Source: CAZJAH01 sp964544155 (GTDB lineage Bacteria; Bacteroidota; Ignavibacteria; Kapaibacteriales; UBA2268). From it: 64,000 nt of DNA. The DNA lies in assembly GCA_964544155.1 (NCBI GenBank), contig CAZJAH010000011.1, positions 1-64,000 on the forward strand, given 5' to 3'. The translations under genes and the position numbers were made by a program. The notes below the pieces were generated by a model that did no database searches, was not told where the DNA came from, and saw nothing but the letters and a program-made list of their open reading frames with translations. Shown in pieces: positions 45,817-54,943 of this stretch (its first letter is position 1; the number at the start of each line of letters is the position of its first letter).

Positions 45817-46074
45817 TCAGTTAGACGGATAAACCGAAATTTTCTTTCTGTTCCTTCCGTAATTTTCAAATTCTACCTTTCCTTCAATAAGAGAAAAAAT
45901 AGTGTAATCATTACCAAGCCCAACGTTATTGCCGGGGTGGAATTTAGTGCCGCACTGGCGGACGATAATATTTCCTGCTTTTACAGTCTGCCCTCCAAAC
46001 TTTTTAACTCCGCGCATCTGCGGATTGGAATCTCTTCCGTTTTTGGAGGAGCCCATACCTTTTTTATGAGCCAT
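45817..46074 (-). CDS. rpmA: 50S ribosomal protein L27
   Basis: An 85-residue ribosomal protein near the peptidyl-transferase centre. MAHKKGMGSSKNGRDSNPQM is the standard N-terminus, without the Firmicutes-type cleaved extension. AGNIIVRQCGTKFHPGNNVG is the core motif. It lies 35 nt after rplU on the same strand, the conserved L21-L27 pair. Confidence 0.97.
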   Translation of the reverse strand: MAHKKGMGSSKNGRDSNPQMRGVKKFGGQTVKAGNIIVRQCGTKFHPGNNVGLGNDYTIFSLIEGKVEFENYGRNRKKISVYPSN

Positions 46075-46109
46075 GGTATATCCCCTGTATAATAATTTTG
46101 ATAATTTTC

Positions 46110-46418
46110 TTAAGCGTTAATGCCTGTCACTTCAATTTTAGTAAAGTGCTGGCGGTGTCCGTTGAGCTTTCTGTATCCTTTACGTCTTTTCTTGTGGAAA
46201 ACAATCACTTTCTCGCCTCTTCCGTGCTCAACGATTGTCGCGTTTACGCTGCCGTCAACGTAAGGAGCGCCGATCTTGGTATCGCCTTCGCCGTGTACGG
46301 CAAGGATATTGCTGAATTCAACTGTATCCCCGGGCTCACCCTGGAGCCTGGAAACGGTTAGCACATCGTTCTGCTTTAACTCGTATTGCTGTCCTGCTAT
46401 TTCAACTACTGCGTACAT
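46110..46418 (-). CDS. rplU: 50S ribosomal protein L21
   Basis: A 102-residue ribosomal protein: MYAVVEIAGQQYELKQNDVL at the start and KRRKGYRKLNGHRQHFTKI near the end are diagnostic. It binds 23S rRNA and is the first gene of the rplU-rpmA operon. A possible -7 element lies in the 78-nt AT-rich leader shared with the end of clpX, but no clear promoter can be fixed. Confidence 0.97.
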   Translation of the reverse strand: MYAVVEIAGQQYELKQNDVLTVSRLQGEPGDTVEFSNILAVHGEGDTKIGAPYVDGSVNATIVEHGRGEKVIVFHKKRRKGYRKLNGHRQHFTKIEVTGINA

Positions 46419-46496
46419 TTTATCCTCAAAAAGTCTAAATTCTTTTTATAAGAAAGAGCAATTTAATAATATGCCTTGATATTTACAAGTTATTTT

Positions 46497-47750
46497 TTAA
46501 GCCCGCTCCTTATCACTTTTAAGTTTAAGCTCAGGGGGCTGTTCATTTTCTATTGTTTCCCGGGTGATAAGGCATTTTGCAATGTCGTTCCTGTCAGGCA
46601 GGTCGTACATTATGGGAAGCATTATCTCTTCAACGATCGATCTCAACGCCCTCGCGCCGGTTTTCCTGGATTGAGCTCTCTTCACTATTATATCCAACGC
46701 GTCATCATCAAACTGAAGCTCAATATCCTCATAATCCAAAAGCTTCCTGAATTGCTTTATCACGGCGTTTTTGGGATTGATAAGAATTGATTTCATCGCA
46801 TCATCGCTAAGATCGCTGAGCGGTGCTACTACGGGCATTCTGCCAATGAGCTCGGGAATAAAACCAAATTTAAGAATATCGTCCGGTTCCGCGTTTTTGA
46901 GCAAGCCGTAGCTTTCCTCAATTGCTTTATCCGGATCGGCGGTAAAGCCTATGGTAGAAGTCCTTAGCCTGCGTGCTATTATCCTTTCCAGGCCAACGAA
47001 CGCGCCACCGCAAATAAACAATATATTGCTTGTATCGATGTGGATGAGCGGCTGCTCGGGATGCTTCCGCCCGCCTTTGGGGGGGACTCCGGCCTTTGTG
47101 CCTTCAAGTATTTTAAGCAGAGCCTGCTGAACGCCTTCGCCCGAAACATCACGGGTAATGGAACTGGATTCGCTCTTTCGCCCGATTTTATCAATCTCGT
47201 CTATATAAATGATGCCCTTTTCGGCTAGTTCAACATTGTAATTGGCATTCTGAATTAACTGCAGGAGTACTGTTTCCACATCGTCGCCAACGTAGCCGGC
47301 CTCGGTTATTGTTGTGGCGTCAGCGATGGCGAAGGGTACTTTGAGTATTCTTGCCAGTGTTTTAGCCAGAAGCGTTTTACCCACGCCTGTCGGGCCAATG
47401 AGTAGTATATTGCTTTTTTCAAGTTCGACATCCTCGAATTCTGGTGAGGAGTTCTGAATGCCGATTCTCTTGTAGTGGTTATAAACCGCTACCGACAGAA
47501 CTCTCTTGGCATAATCCTGGCCAATGACGTAGTCATCCAGGGCTTTTGTGATTTCCGAGGGTTTGGGAAGCTCGGTACCCAGCCTTGCTTCCATCGTTTT
47601 TAATTCATTCCGCCTGATTATATCCATAGAATTATTCACGCAAATATCGCAAATAAAAATCTTGCCGGGCCCTTCGATAAGGTTTTTCACCTCGTTTGAG
47701 CCGCGGCCGCAGAATGAACAAATAATTTTATCCTGTGTTTTCTTTCCCAT
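46497..47750 (-). CDS. clpX: ATP-dependent Clp protease ATP-binding subunit ClpX
   Basis: AAA+ unfoldase of 417 residues that feeds substrates to ClpP. The N-terminal zinc-binding domain has CSFCG ... CDICV (four Cys). The AAA+ core has Walker A GPTGVGKT, the GYVGDDVE pore-1 region, Walker B IIYIDEIDKI and sensor/arginine elements. The IGF loop that docks onto ClpP reads TIGF. It lies 9 nt after clpP and is last in the tig-clpP-clpX group. Confidence 0.97.
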   Translation of the reverse strand: MGKKTQDKIICSFCGRGSNEVKNLIEGPGKIFICDICVNNSMDIIRRNELKTMEARLGTELPKPSEITKALDDYVIGQDYAKRVLSVAVYNHYKRIGIQNSSPEFEDVELEKSNILLIGPTGVGKTLLAKTLARILKVPFAIADATTITEAGYVGDDVETVLLQLIQNANYNVELAEKGIIYIDEIDKIGRKSESSSITRDVSGEGVQQALLKILEGTKAGVPPKGGRKHPEQPLIHIDTSNILFICGGAFVGLERIIARRLRTSTIGFTADPDKAIEESYGLLKNAEPDDILKFGFIPELIGRMPVVAPLSDLSDDAMKSILINPKNAVIKQFRKLLDYEDIELQFDDDALDIIVKRAQSRKTGARALRSIVEEIMLPIMYDLPDRNDIAKCLITRETIENEQPPELKLKSDKERA

Positions 47751-47759
47751 GATTATCTT

Positions 47760-48401
47760 TTATTTTTCTTCGTCCTTTTTATCTTTTGGCTTGACGTCCA
47801 TAGGTTTGTCAAGTATTTTATCAATAATTCCGTAATCCTTGGCTTCCTGGGAAGTCATGTAATTATCCCTGTCAGCGTCTTTTAGTATCTGTTCTTTATT
47901 TTTGCCTGTATGTTTGGCGATTATATCATATAAAGTATCGCGCATTCTCATGATCTCACGGGCGTATATTTCTATATCGGCTGATTGGCCCTGAGTGCCG
48001 CCTGAAGGCTGATGCATGAGTATTCTGGTGTTCGGCAGGGCGAACCTTTTGCCCGGAGAACCAGCGCAGAGCAGAACCTGAGCCATTGAAGCGCCCATGC
48101 CCATGCAGATTGTCGAAACATCATTTTTGATAAATTGCATGGTGTCATAAATAGCCAGCCCGGCGCTAACGCTGCCGCCCGGTGAGTTTATATACAGATT
48201 TATATCCTTATCAGGATCCTCGCTGGCAAGAAAAAGGAACTGCGCGATAACAAGGCTTGCCAGGCTATCATCAATCGGCTGTCCTATAAAGATGATATTC
48301 TCTTTCAGCAGCCTTGAATAAATATCATAGGAGCGTTCGCCCCTGCTTGTCTGCTCTATTACTATCGGTACCAAGTAATCATTCATTGGTTGATTCCCCA
48401 T
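47760..48401 (-). CDS. clpP: ATP-dependent Clp protease proteolytic subunit
   Basis: Serine peptidase of 213 residues forming the 14-mer chamber. GMGASMAQVLL gives Ser105, LMHQPSGG gives His130, and ADRDNYM gives Asp179 as catalytic triad. NSPGGSVSAG is the oxyanion loop. The N-terminus includes a short propeptide-like stretch before the axial loop. It sits 109 nt after tig and immediately before clpX, the common bacterial order. Confidence 0.97.
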   Translation of the reverse strand: MGNQPMNDYLVPIVIEQTSRGERSYDIYSRLLKENIIFIGQPIDDSLASLVIAQFLFLASEDPDKDINLYINSPGGSVSAGLAIYDTMQFIKNDVSTICMGMGASMAQVLLCAGSPGKRFALPNTRILMHQPSGGTQGQSADIEIYAREIMRMRDTLYDIIAKHTGKNKEQILKDADRDNYMTSQEAKDYGIIDKILDKPMDVKPKDKKDEEK

Positions 48402-48510
48402 AAAAAATACCTGTTATTAAGTTGGCAAAAAACTGGATAGTAAAAACGATTTACTCCCTTAGTTCTTTTAAACGCCTCTATAACAGGTATATTCCGGATT
48501 TTGTATTTTA

Positions 48511-50058
48511 TTATTTTTTTTCGTCTTCGCTGTTTTCTTCGTCATGTTCATGATCATCTTCGTCATATTCATGATCATCTTCGTCATATTCATGATCATN
48601 NNNNNNNNNNNNNNNNNNNNNNNNNNNNNNNNNNNNNNNNNNNNNNNNNNNNNNNNNNNNNNNNNNNNNNNNNNNNNNNNNNNNNNNNNNNNNNNNNNNT
48701 TCATGATCATCTTCGTCATATTCATGATCATCTTCGTCATATTCATGATCATGATGATGGTGGCCGCCGCTATCGGAATGATAATGCCCATGCTCGTCGA
48801 ATTCGACTTCGTTTGTTACTGCAAAATCAAGCAGGAGGTCCATAACCTTTTTGAGCAGAATATTGCTCATTATGTTCTGATTATCTCTAATTCTTTTTCT
48901 TAAGGCCTCCGGATCGCTCTTGGTACGTTCGGCTTCAGCCTGGACGATCTCTTCTATGTCGTGATCTTCAACTTCGATCTGTTCTTTTTCTATTATCATA
49001 TTCCTGAGCAGTTCCCATTTGACCTGCCTTTCAGCTACCGGCTTTATGGATTCGCCCATTGTTTCTCTGGTAATGGTTTTTGCCGCTTCAGGGTTATGCT
49101 GATAGCGCCTTCTAAGATCCTCAATCATCGAATCTATCACCTGATCAACTACGGATTGGGGCAGAGGCATATCTTCGTGCATATCCACAATTCTGTCGAT
49201 CACCTGGGTTTCCATAGCCTGGCGGCTCTTTCTGTCCCATTCTTCCTGTAAGCGGAATCCTATTTCGGCTTTGAAATCTTCCGTATTATCGAATTTACCC
49301 TGTGTGTATTCTTTTACGAATTCATCATTGAATTCGCGTGGAATAAGCCTTTGTATGTCGTTGACACTAACTTCGTAAAGTGTATCCGGGGCGTTGTGGT
49401 CGTGCTCGCTCGGATTAAAAATGAATTTATCGCCGATCTTAGTATTGATGATAGAGTGGCGCAATTCAGGCAGTACTGTTTGATCTGCCAGGTAAATGTT
49501 AAGGTCTTCAGATTTGCCGCCGATAACGGGGACTCTCGTATCGGGATCTATTTCCCGGAGGTTTACTCCAACAACGAACTGTTCGTCGGTCACCCGGTCG
49601 GAAATCTCAAAAGTTCCGTTATGAGTCCTGAGTTTGTCAATTTCTTCAAGGACTTCTTCATCACTTACAGAATGAACAGGCTCGTCTATTTCTAAGGATT
49701 TATAATCTTTCAGCTCGGTATCCGGAGGAGTATCGTAGCGGATTGCGAAAATAATTCCGTCATCAAGCATTTTGATATCATGCAAATGAGGCTGTCCGAT
49801 TATCCGGAGCTCTTCTTCCTGAGCTGCTTTAGCGAAAACATCGGATACGATCTCTTCATGAGCTTCCAATTCGATCCTTTTTCCGAAGTATTGCTTAATG
49901 AGTTTAATCGGCACTTTGCCTTTGCGGAAACCCTTCAGGTCAATCTCCGGCTGGGCTTTTTTGTATGCTGCTTCGTAATAAGGCTTAAGCTCTTCATTGC
50001 TTAAAGTTACCTGCAATTCCTGTTCGGTGCCTTCAAGCTTGTTGATCTGTTTTTCCAA
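48511..50058 (-). CDS. tig: Trigger factor with His/Asp/Glu-rich repeat tail (gap inside)
   Basis: Ribosome-bound chaperone. The N-terminal domain includes LKGFRKGKVPIKLIKQYFG, equivalent to the ribosome-docking GFRxGxxP signature. The PPIase region is degenerate compared with E. coli and the C-terminal helical chaperone domain ends near VEFDE at ~430. The tail then reads HGHYHSDSGGHHHHDHEYDE and continues as 7-residue units HEYDEDD, ending EENSEDEKK. The 100-N gap falls inside these 21-bp repeats, so unit number and total length are unknown. The frame is kept on both sides. The gene follows tRNA-Leu on the same strand. Confidence 0.92.
   Translation of the reverse strand: MEKQINKLEGTEQELQVTLSNEELKPYYEAAYKKAQPEIDLKGFRKGKVPIKLIKQYFGKRIELEAHEEIVSDVFAKAAQEEELRIIGQPHLHDIKMLDDGIIFAIRYDTPPDTELKDYKSLEIDEPVHSVSDEEVLEEIDKLRTHNGTFEISDRVTDEQFVVGVNLREIDPDTRVPVIGGKSEDLNIYLADQTVLPELRHSIINTKIGDKFIFNPSEHDHNAPDTLYEVSVNDIQRLIPREFNDEFVKEYTQGKFDNTEDFKAEIGFRLQEEWDRKSRQAMETQVIDRIVDMHEDMPLPQSVVDQVIDSMIEDLRRRYQHNPEAAKTITRETMGESIKPVAERQVKWELLRNMIIEKEQIEVEDHDIEEIVQAEAERTKSDPEALRKRIRDNQNIMSNILLKKVMDLLLDFAVTNEVEFDEHGHYHSDSGGHHHHDHEYDEDDHEYDEDDHEXXXXXXXXXXXXXXXXXXXXXXXXXXXXXXXXXXDHEYDEDDHEYDEDDHEHDEENSEDEKK
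48547..48752 (-). repeat. 21-bp tandem repeats in tig, interrupted by gap
   Basis: Units of 21 bp encoding HEYDEDD occur about two and a half times on each side of the gap. The 53 bases at 48547-48599 and 48700-48752 are identical. Copy number is uncertain because the repeats broke the assembly. Confidence 0.9.
48600..48699. other. Assembly gap of 100 N
   Basis: Exactly 100 N inside the tig repeat tail, with identical 53-nt flanks. As at 27200, the contig ends probably overlap, so the N length has no meaning. Confidence 0.95.
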
Positions 50059-50094
50059 AAACTCACCTGTATGTAAAATCTTTCAATAAATAAG

Positions 50095-50176
50095 TACGGA
50101 CGGGGAGACTCGAACTCCCACGAGCTTCCTCACTAGATCCTAAATCTAGCGCGTCTACCAATTCCGCCACGTCCGC
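50095..50176 (-). tRNA. tRNA-Leu (anticodon TAG)
   Basis: An 82-nt class II tRNA: acceptor GCGGACG pairs with CGTCCGT (first pair G-U), followed by D-arm GTGGCGGAATTGGTAGAC. Anticodon stem CTAGA/TCTAG encloses the loop with anticodon TAG. The long variable arm is typical of leucine, and the T-arm contains GTTCGAGTC. Discriminator A fits leucine. CCA is not encoded. Confidence 0.95.
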
Positions 50177-50190
50177 AAGTATACAAGTTA

Positions 50191-50198
50191 CAAATATA
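50191..50198 (-). promoter_or_regulatory. Candidate -7 box for tRNA-Leu-tig-clpPX
   Basis: TATATTTG on the minus strand lies 14 nt before the tRNA 5' end and matches TAnnTTTG exactly. The surrounding TTTATTATATTTG equals that upstream of ftsY. A TTTT lies where the TTTG box is expected (20 nt upstream). Confidence 0.45.
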
Positions 50199-50314
50199 AT
50201 AAATCCCGGAAAGAAAATAAAACCTTTATAGCAAAAATCTCTTATTTTATCGGGAATATTAAGAGATATAACGGCTAAACAGTGATAATAACGACTGATT
50301 AGCGGTATTTTTAT

Positions 50315-50322
50315 TAAATTTG
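50315..50322 (+). promoter_or_regulatory. Candidate -7 box for hpnE
   Basis: TAAATTTG matches TAnnTTTG and ends only 6 nt before the hpnE ATG at 50329. If used, transcription would start at or next to the start codon, giving a leaderless message. No TTTG box is clear upstream. Confidence 0.3.
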
Positions 50323-50328
50323 AAGATA

Positions 50329-51669
50329 ATGAGTAAAGATCATAAGTATAACTCGCTGGTTATCGGAGGAGGAATAGCCGGCATTTCTGCTGCCTTGCGT
50401 TTATCAGCAAAAGGTAAGAAAGTCCTGCTGGTTGAGGCTTCCGGAAGGCTCGGAGGCAGGGCCGGCAGCGTGAGCGATAAAAAGTCAGGCGAGCTGCTCG
50501 ATACCGGACAGCATGTCATGACCGGCGCTTACAAAGATTTTTTTAAATTGCTGGATTTTCTGGGGATAAGGGATAAGGCCAGGCCTCAGGATGCTTTAAG
50601 GGTAGAATTCCGGCAGCCGGGCAGAAGCGGCTATGTACTGGATACCTCATTCCTGCCCGGTAAAGCGGGTATGATCGGCGGAATGATCAAAATGAAAGGC
50701 CTCAGCATTAGCTCTAAGCTTAGGGCAATCAGCCTTTTGGCAAAATTAAACAGTACAGTATCATTTACTGAAGGGCTTACTGTATTAGAATTTTTAAGTA
50801 AAGAAAAACAGACTCCCGAAATGATTCATAAATTTTGGGAACCACTTGTGCTTGCTACTCTTAATTCGTCACTGGATAAAGTTGCTGCTTCACTTTTCAT
50901 TACCGTCATGAAGGAAGCATTCTTTTCGGATAAGGATAATGCCAGGCTTTACTTTGCCGCACTCGATATGGGAAGTTTTTTTGATAGAACCGGATCCATA
51001 TTAGAGGATAAGGGGGGAAAGCTTCTTTTAGAAAAAAAAGCTTCTGAAATAATTATTGATAAGGGCCTCGCAGCAGGAGTAAAACTCAGTTCCGGGGAGG
51101 TATACTATGCTGAGAGCGTTATATCTGCTCTACCGCCATTTATGCTGAAAAATCTCATTCCGGATATTTTTTCGGAAAAATTTAATTATTTGGAAAAATT
51201 CATCTATTCGCCGATAATTTCCATCTATTTGTGGTATGGCCGGGATCCTGAACTGCCCATTTTTACCGCGTTGACGGGCACTAAAGTGCATTGGGTTTTT
51301 AACAGGCGAGCGATATTGGAAAAATCTGAGGTAGTTTACCCCGGCAGCCTTTCACTGACTATCAGCGCGGCAGATAAGATGGCCGCCATGCCTGCGAAAC
51401 AGATCATTGATATAGCCCTGAAGGAACTCTCAGGCCTGTTCCATGAATTGAACGGCTACAAACCAGTACATTGGAAAATTTCCAGGGAAAATAAAGCTAC
51501 TGTTCTATTAACTCCGGGATCCTTGAAACTTCGACCGCTGCCTGTTACAGCCATACCCGGGCTCTACCTTGCAGGCGATTGGACCGATACCGGCCTGCCG
51601 GCCACGATTGAAAGCGCCGCGAAAAGCGGGAGATTAGCCGCAGAAGCTGTTGAAAATTACATAGATTAA
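50329..51669 (+). CDS. hpnE: Hydroxysqualene dehydroxylase (HpnE) / squalene-associated desaturase
   Basis: FAD-dependent amine-oxidase-fold protein of 446 residues. SLVIGGGIAGISAALRLSAK at ~9-28 binds the FAD ADP part. LVEASGRLGGRA, LDTGQHVMTGAY and C-terminal GLYLAGDWTDTGLPATIES match HpnE-type proteins, which convert hydroxysqualene to squalene in hopanoid or sterol precursor synthesis. I chose the ATG at 50329 over a TTG at 50320. The partners hpnC and hpnD are not in this window, so a related carotenoid or phytoene desaturase role remains possible. Confidence 0.85.
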   Translation: MSKDHKYNSLVIGGGIAGISAALRLSAKGKKVLLVEASGRLGGRAGSVSDKKSGELLDTGQHVMTGAYKDFFKLLDFLGIRDKARPQDALRVEFRQPGRSGYVLDTSFLPGKAGMIGGMIKMKGLSISSKLRAISLLAKLNSTVSFTEGLTVLEFLSKEKQTPEMIHKFWEPLVLATLNSSLDKVAASLFITVMKEAFFSDKDNARLYFAALDMGSFFDRTGSILEDKGGKLLLEKKASEIIIDKGLAAGVKLSSGEVYYAESVISALPPFMLKNLIPDIFSEKFNYLEKFIYSPIISIYLWYGRDPELPIFTALTGTKVHWVFNRRAILEKSEVVYPGSLSLTISAADKMAAMPAKQIIDIALKELSGLFHELNGYKPVHWKISRENKATVLLTPGSLKLRPLPVTAIPGLYLAGDWTDTGLPATIESAAKSGRLAAEAVENYID

Positions 51670-51691
51670 ATTTCGGCCAAAATATAGCGCA

Positions 51692-52216
51692 TCAGGCGGA
51701 GACCGGTTGCCTTTCAACTACCGCGACGCCCTGAATATGATTAACTATCTTCACAAACATGTTCATATCCACATAGCGCACACATGTACCTGCCGGCAGC
51801 ATTATTTCAAAATGATCATCTATCTTCAGGTAGTGATTTTCTTTATAGCAGGTTTCTTTGCCTTTACCGATTATGAATAGCGTTCCTGAATTACCATCCT
51901 GATTTTTGAAATTTTGTGTGTATAGATAATTTTGGTAAGGAATATTTTCGGGGATGCAGTATTTACCTTTTAAGCGGGATACTATTAATGAAAGGTTATA
52001 TTTTTCGCCTGTTTGAAGATTAAGCAGGTAAGGATATTCATTTATAATATCCATCTTGTAAATCCCGCGGCTTTCCAAAAGAAACAAACTGTCTGACGGC
52101 AATATGTAATTAATCCCCTTGATTTTGTGAAATTTTCGCAGTGCTATTTCATCATTTAAAAAGAATATTCCGCTTATTTTATTACGTTTTAAATTGTAAG
52201 CCAGATAGCGTCTCAT
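51692..52216 (-). CDS. Uncharacterised protein
   Basis: A 174-residue protein with no motif that I recognise. I chose the ATG at 52216, which has an AAAGGGA element upstream; a TTG at 52240 would add eight residues. It starts MRRYLAYNLKRNKIS, lacks a signal peptide or membrane helix, and appears beta-rich in the second half (FEIMLPAGTCVRYVDMNMF). It is convergent with hpnE, 22 nt apart, and divergent from ppsA. Codon use looks like that of its neighbours. A small sensor or nucleotide-binding fold is conceivable but not supported. Confidence 0.6.
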   Translation of the reverse strand: MRRYLAYNLKRNKISGIFFLNDEIALRKFHKIKGINYILPSDSLFLLESRGIYKMDIINEYPYLLNLQTGEKYNLSLIVSRLKGKYCIPENIPYQNYLYTQNFKNQDGNSGTLFIIGKGKETCYKENHYLKIDDHFEIMLPAGTCVRYVDMNMFVKIVNHIQGVAVVERQPVSA

Positions 52217-52487
52217 TATAGTTCCCTTTAGTAACTGCAAAGATATTACATAAAAATAAATACAATATAATAAAACTCACCGATATATCCTATACTAAAA
52301 TTCATTAAAAGATTATTTTTCTCAATTATTTATTAACCAAAAATGAATATAATCCTGCTTAAACTATTCAACACAGATAACTGATGCATTTCATTAAGAT
52401 TTAGGGACAAATAAATGAATAACAATTCACTTAATTCGTTTAAACAAATGAAAGAAAATTAATTGTATCGATTTATCAGGGATAGTC

Positions 52488-54872
52488 ATGTCAGAAGAAA
52501 GATTTGTATTAGCATTTGATGAAATAAACGCTAAAGATACTTCCAAGGTAGGCGGAAAAAATTCATCACTTGGAGAAATGATCTCTAAGCTAAAATCAGG
52601 AGGCGTTAAAGTACCCGGCGGCTTTGCTACAACCGCTCATGCCTACAGGCAGGTTCTTAAGCAAAATGATATTCAAGAAAAAATAAAAGACAATATAGAT
52701 AAACTGCATAAAAAGGAGAAAAACCTGCAGGAAACAGGCCGTTCGCTCAGAAGGCTGTTCACTAATATTGATTTTTCGGATGAGTTCCGCCTTGCTGTAA
52801 AAGATGCATATGAGGATCTATGCAGAGAATACGGGGCGGAAGATGTCGATGTCGCCGTCAGGAGCAGCGCCACGGCGGAAGATCTGCCGGAAGCAAGCTT
52901 TGCCGGCCAGCAGGAAACCTTCCTTAACGTTTCCGGTATTGATGAAATAATGGATTCCATAAGGCAATGCTTTGCTTCGCTCTTTACCGACAGAGCTATC
53001 AGCTACCGCGAAGAAAACGGATTTGACCATCTTAAAGTTGCCCTCTCAGCCGGGGTGCAGAAAATGGTACGCTCTGATAAAGCCTGTTCAGGCGTGATGT
53101 TTTCAATTGATACCGAAACCGGATTCAGGGATTCGATGATAATAGACAGCACATGGGGCCTCGGCGAAAATGTTGTTCAGGGAAGCGTTAACCCGGATGA
53201 ATTTATGGTTTTCAAGCCGCTTTTAGATAAAAAAGAATTTTCTCCGATAATTAAAAAAGAACTCGGCGACAAAGAGAAAAAAATGATCTATTCGGGCAGG
53301 GGCAAAGGTAATACCAGGAATATTGATACAAGTAAAAAGGAGCGCCGAAGCTTTACTCTCAGCGATAATGAAATTTTGAAACTGGCAAAATGGGGAGTAG
53401 AAATTGAAAAATATTATGAAAAACCTATGGATATGGAATGGGCAAAAGACGGCATCGATAACGAGATCTATATAGTGCAGGCCCGCCCTGAAACTGTGCA
53501 GTCGCAGAAAACCGCTGAATCGCTGAAAAGCTATTCTTTAGATGAAAAAGGCGAGATCCTTATTGAAGGAATTGCAATAGGTGAAGCCATTGCAAGCGGA
53601 AAAGCGCAGATCATTAAAAGCAGCGATGAAATTGACCGGTTCGAGGACGGCAGTATACTTATTACAGGAATGACTGACCCGGACTGGGTGCCTATTATGA
53701 AAAAAGCCGCCGGTATTATAACCGATCATGGCGGCAGGACGAGCCACGCCGCCATTGTCAGCCGCGAATTGGGAATTCCGGCAGTGATTGGAACGGACGA
53801 AGCCACAGATACAATTGACGACGGCATGGAGATAACTCTATCCTGCGCCGAAGGAGATAAGGGGAGAATTTACAAAGGCCTGCTGGAATACAGCGCAAGC
53901 GATGTCGACCTTAGCAAAATACCCGGAACGAAAACTGAGATTATGATGAACATCGCCAGCCCGTCAGCGGCTTTTCGCTGGTGGAAACTGCCAACAGACG
54001 GTATAGGGCTTGCCAGGATGGAATTTATTATAAATAATATTATAAAAATTCACCCTAACGCATTGATTGATTATAATAAATTGGAGGATAAGGAAGTCAA
54101 AAAGCAGATCAGAGAATTAACCGCGGCATACAGGGATAAAGAGGAATACTTTATAGATAATTTATCGCAGGGGATTGCGCGCATAGCCGCAAGTGTTTAC
54201 CCAAAAGATGTAATTGTCAGGATGAGTGACTTTAAATCGAACGAATACGCCGATCTAATTGGCGGGGAAGCTTATGAACCGGATGAAGAAAACCCGATGC
54301 TGGGATTCCGCGGGGCTTCCAGATATTATAGCGATGATTACCGCGAAGGCTTCGCGCTTGAATGTGCCGCCATAAAACGTGCCCGTGAACTAATCGGGCT
54401 GGATAATGTGGTGGTAATGATTCCATTCTGCCGCACACTCGATGAAGCCGATAATGTGCTCAAAACAATGTCGGAATACGGCCTTACAAGGGGAGAGAAG
54501 GGACTGCGTGTGTATGTTATGGCGGAAATTCCTTCAAATATCATACTTGCGGAGGAATACGCGGACAGGTTTGACGGATTCTCCATAGGAACAAATGACC
54601 TTACCCAGCTTGTGCTTGGTGTGGACAGGGATTCTGAAAAACTTTCGGATCTATTCGATGAAAGAGACCCCGCCGTGAAAAAGAGCATCGCCGAACTGAT
54701 CGAAAAGGCGCACAGGAAAAATACAAAAGTCGGTATTTGCGGCCAGGCGCCGAGTGACCACGAGGATTTCGCCGCATTCCTTGTGGAGCAGGGGATAGAT
54801 TCAATTTCTTTAAATCCGGATACGCTTGTTTCTGTCAAGAAAAGAGTCAGCAGGGAGGAAAGCCGGCGGTAA
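52488..54872 (+). CDS. ppsA: Phosphoenolpyruvate synthase
   Basis: Converts pyruvate, ATP and water to PEP, AMP and phosphate for gluconeogenesis. The 794 residues show the ATP-grasp N-domain (GGKNSSLGEMI, VAVRSSATAEDLPEASFAGQ, WGLGENVVQGSVNPDEFM). The phosphohistidine domain has GGRTSHAAIVS with His420. The C-terminal PEP/pyruvate barrel has GFRGASRYY, FSIGTNDLTQL and GICGQAPSDHEDF with the catalytic Cys. It converges on the 2-oxoacid:ferredoxin oxidoreductase operon, and the two together could channel acetyl-CoA to pyruvate to PEP if the oxidoreductase accepts pyruvate. Confidence 0.93.
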   Translation: MSEERFVLAFDEINAKDTSKVGGKNSSLGEMISKLKSGGVKVPGGFATTAHAYRQVLKQNDIQEKIKDNIDKLHKKEKNLQETGRSLRRLFTNIDFSDEFRLAVKDAYEDLCREYGAEDVDVAVRSSATAEDLPEASFAGQQETFLNVSGIDEIMDSIRQCFASLFTDRAISYREENGFDHLKVALSAGVQKMVRSDKACSGVMFSIDTETGFRDSMIIDSTWGLGENVVQGSVNPDEFMVFKPLLDKKEFSPIIKKELGDKEKKMIYSGRGKGNTRNIDTSKKERRSFTLSDNEILKLAKWGVEIEKYYEKPMDMEWAKDGIDNEIYIVQARPETVQSQKTAESLKSYSLDEKGEILIEGIAIGEAIASGKAQIIKSSDEIDRFEDGSILITGMTDPDWVPIMKKAAGIITDHGGRTSHAAIVSRELGIPAVIGTDEATDTIDDGMEITLSCAEGDKGRIYKGLLEYSASDVDLSKIPGTKTEIMMNIASPSAAFRWWKLPTDGIGLARMEFIINNIIKIHPNALIDYNKLEDKEVKKQIRELTAAYRDKEEYFIDNLSQGIARIAASVYPKDVIVRMSDFKSNEYADLIGGEAYEPDEENPMLGFRGASRYYSDDYREGFALECAAIKRARELIGLDNVVVMIPFCRTLDEADNVLKTMSEYGLTRGEKGLRVYVMAEIPSNIILAEEYADRFDGFSIGTNDLTQLVLGVDRDSEKLSDLFDERDPAVKKSIAELIEKAHRKNTKVGICGQAPSDHEDFAAFLVEQGIDSISLNPDTLVSVKKRVSREESRR

Positions 54873-54894
54873 ATCTGCTGTAAATAATAGCAAA

Positions 54895-54920
54895 GCCGCC
54901 TTTGCGGGGCGGCCTTGTTT
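54895..54920. terminator. Shared hairpin between ppsA and the oxidoreductase operon
   Basis: A 6-bp all-GC stem GCCGCC/GGCGGC with a 7-nt loop lies between two convergent transcripts. T-runs on both strands are weak, so it may act in both directions with moderate strength. Confidence 0.55.
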
Positions 54921-54943
54921 ATATCGCATTGTTATTTATTCGA

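Noticed and set aside
48501..48903. Plus-strand frames across the tig gap encoding HDHLRHI or FMIIFVI repeats
   Set aside because: These are antisense translations of the 21-bp tig repeats and pass through N bases.
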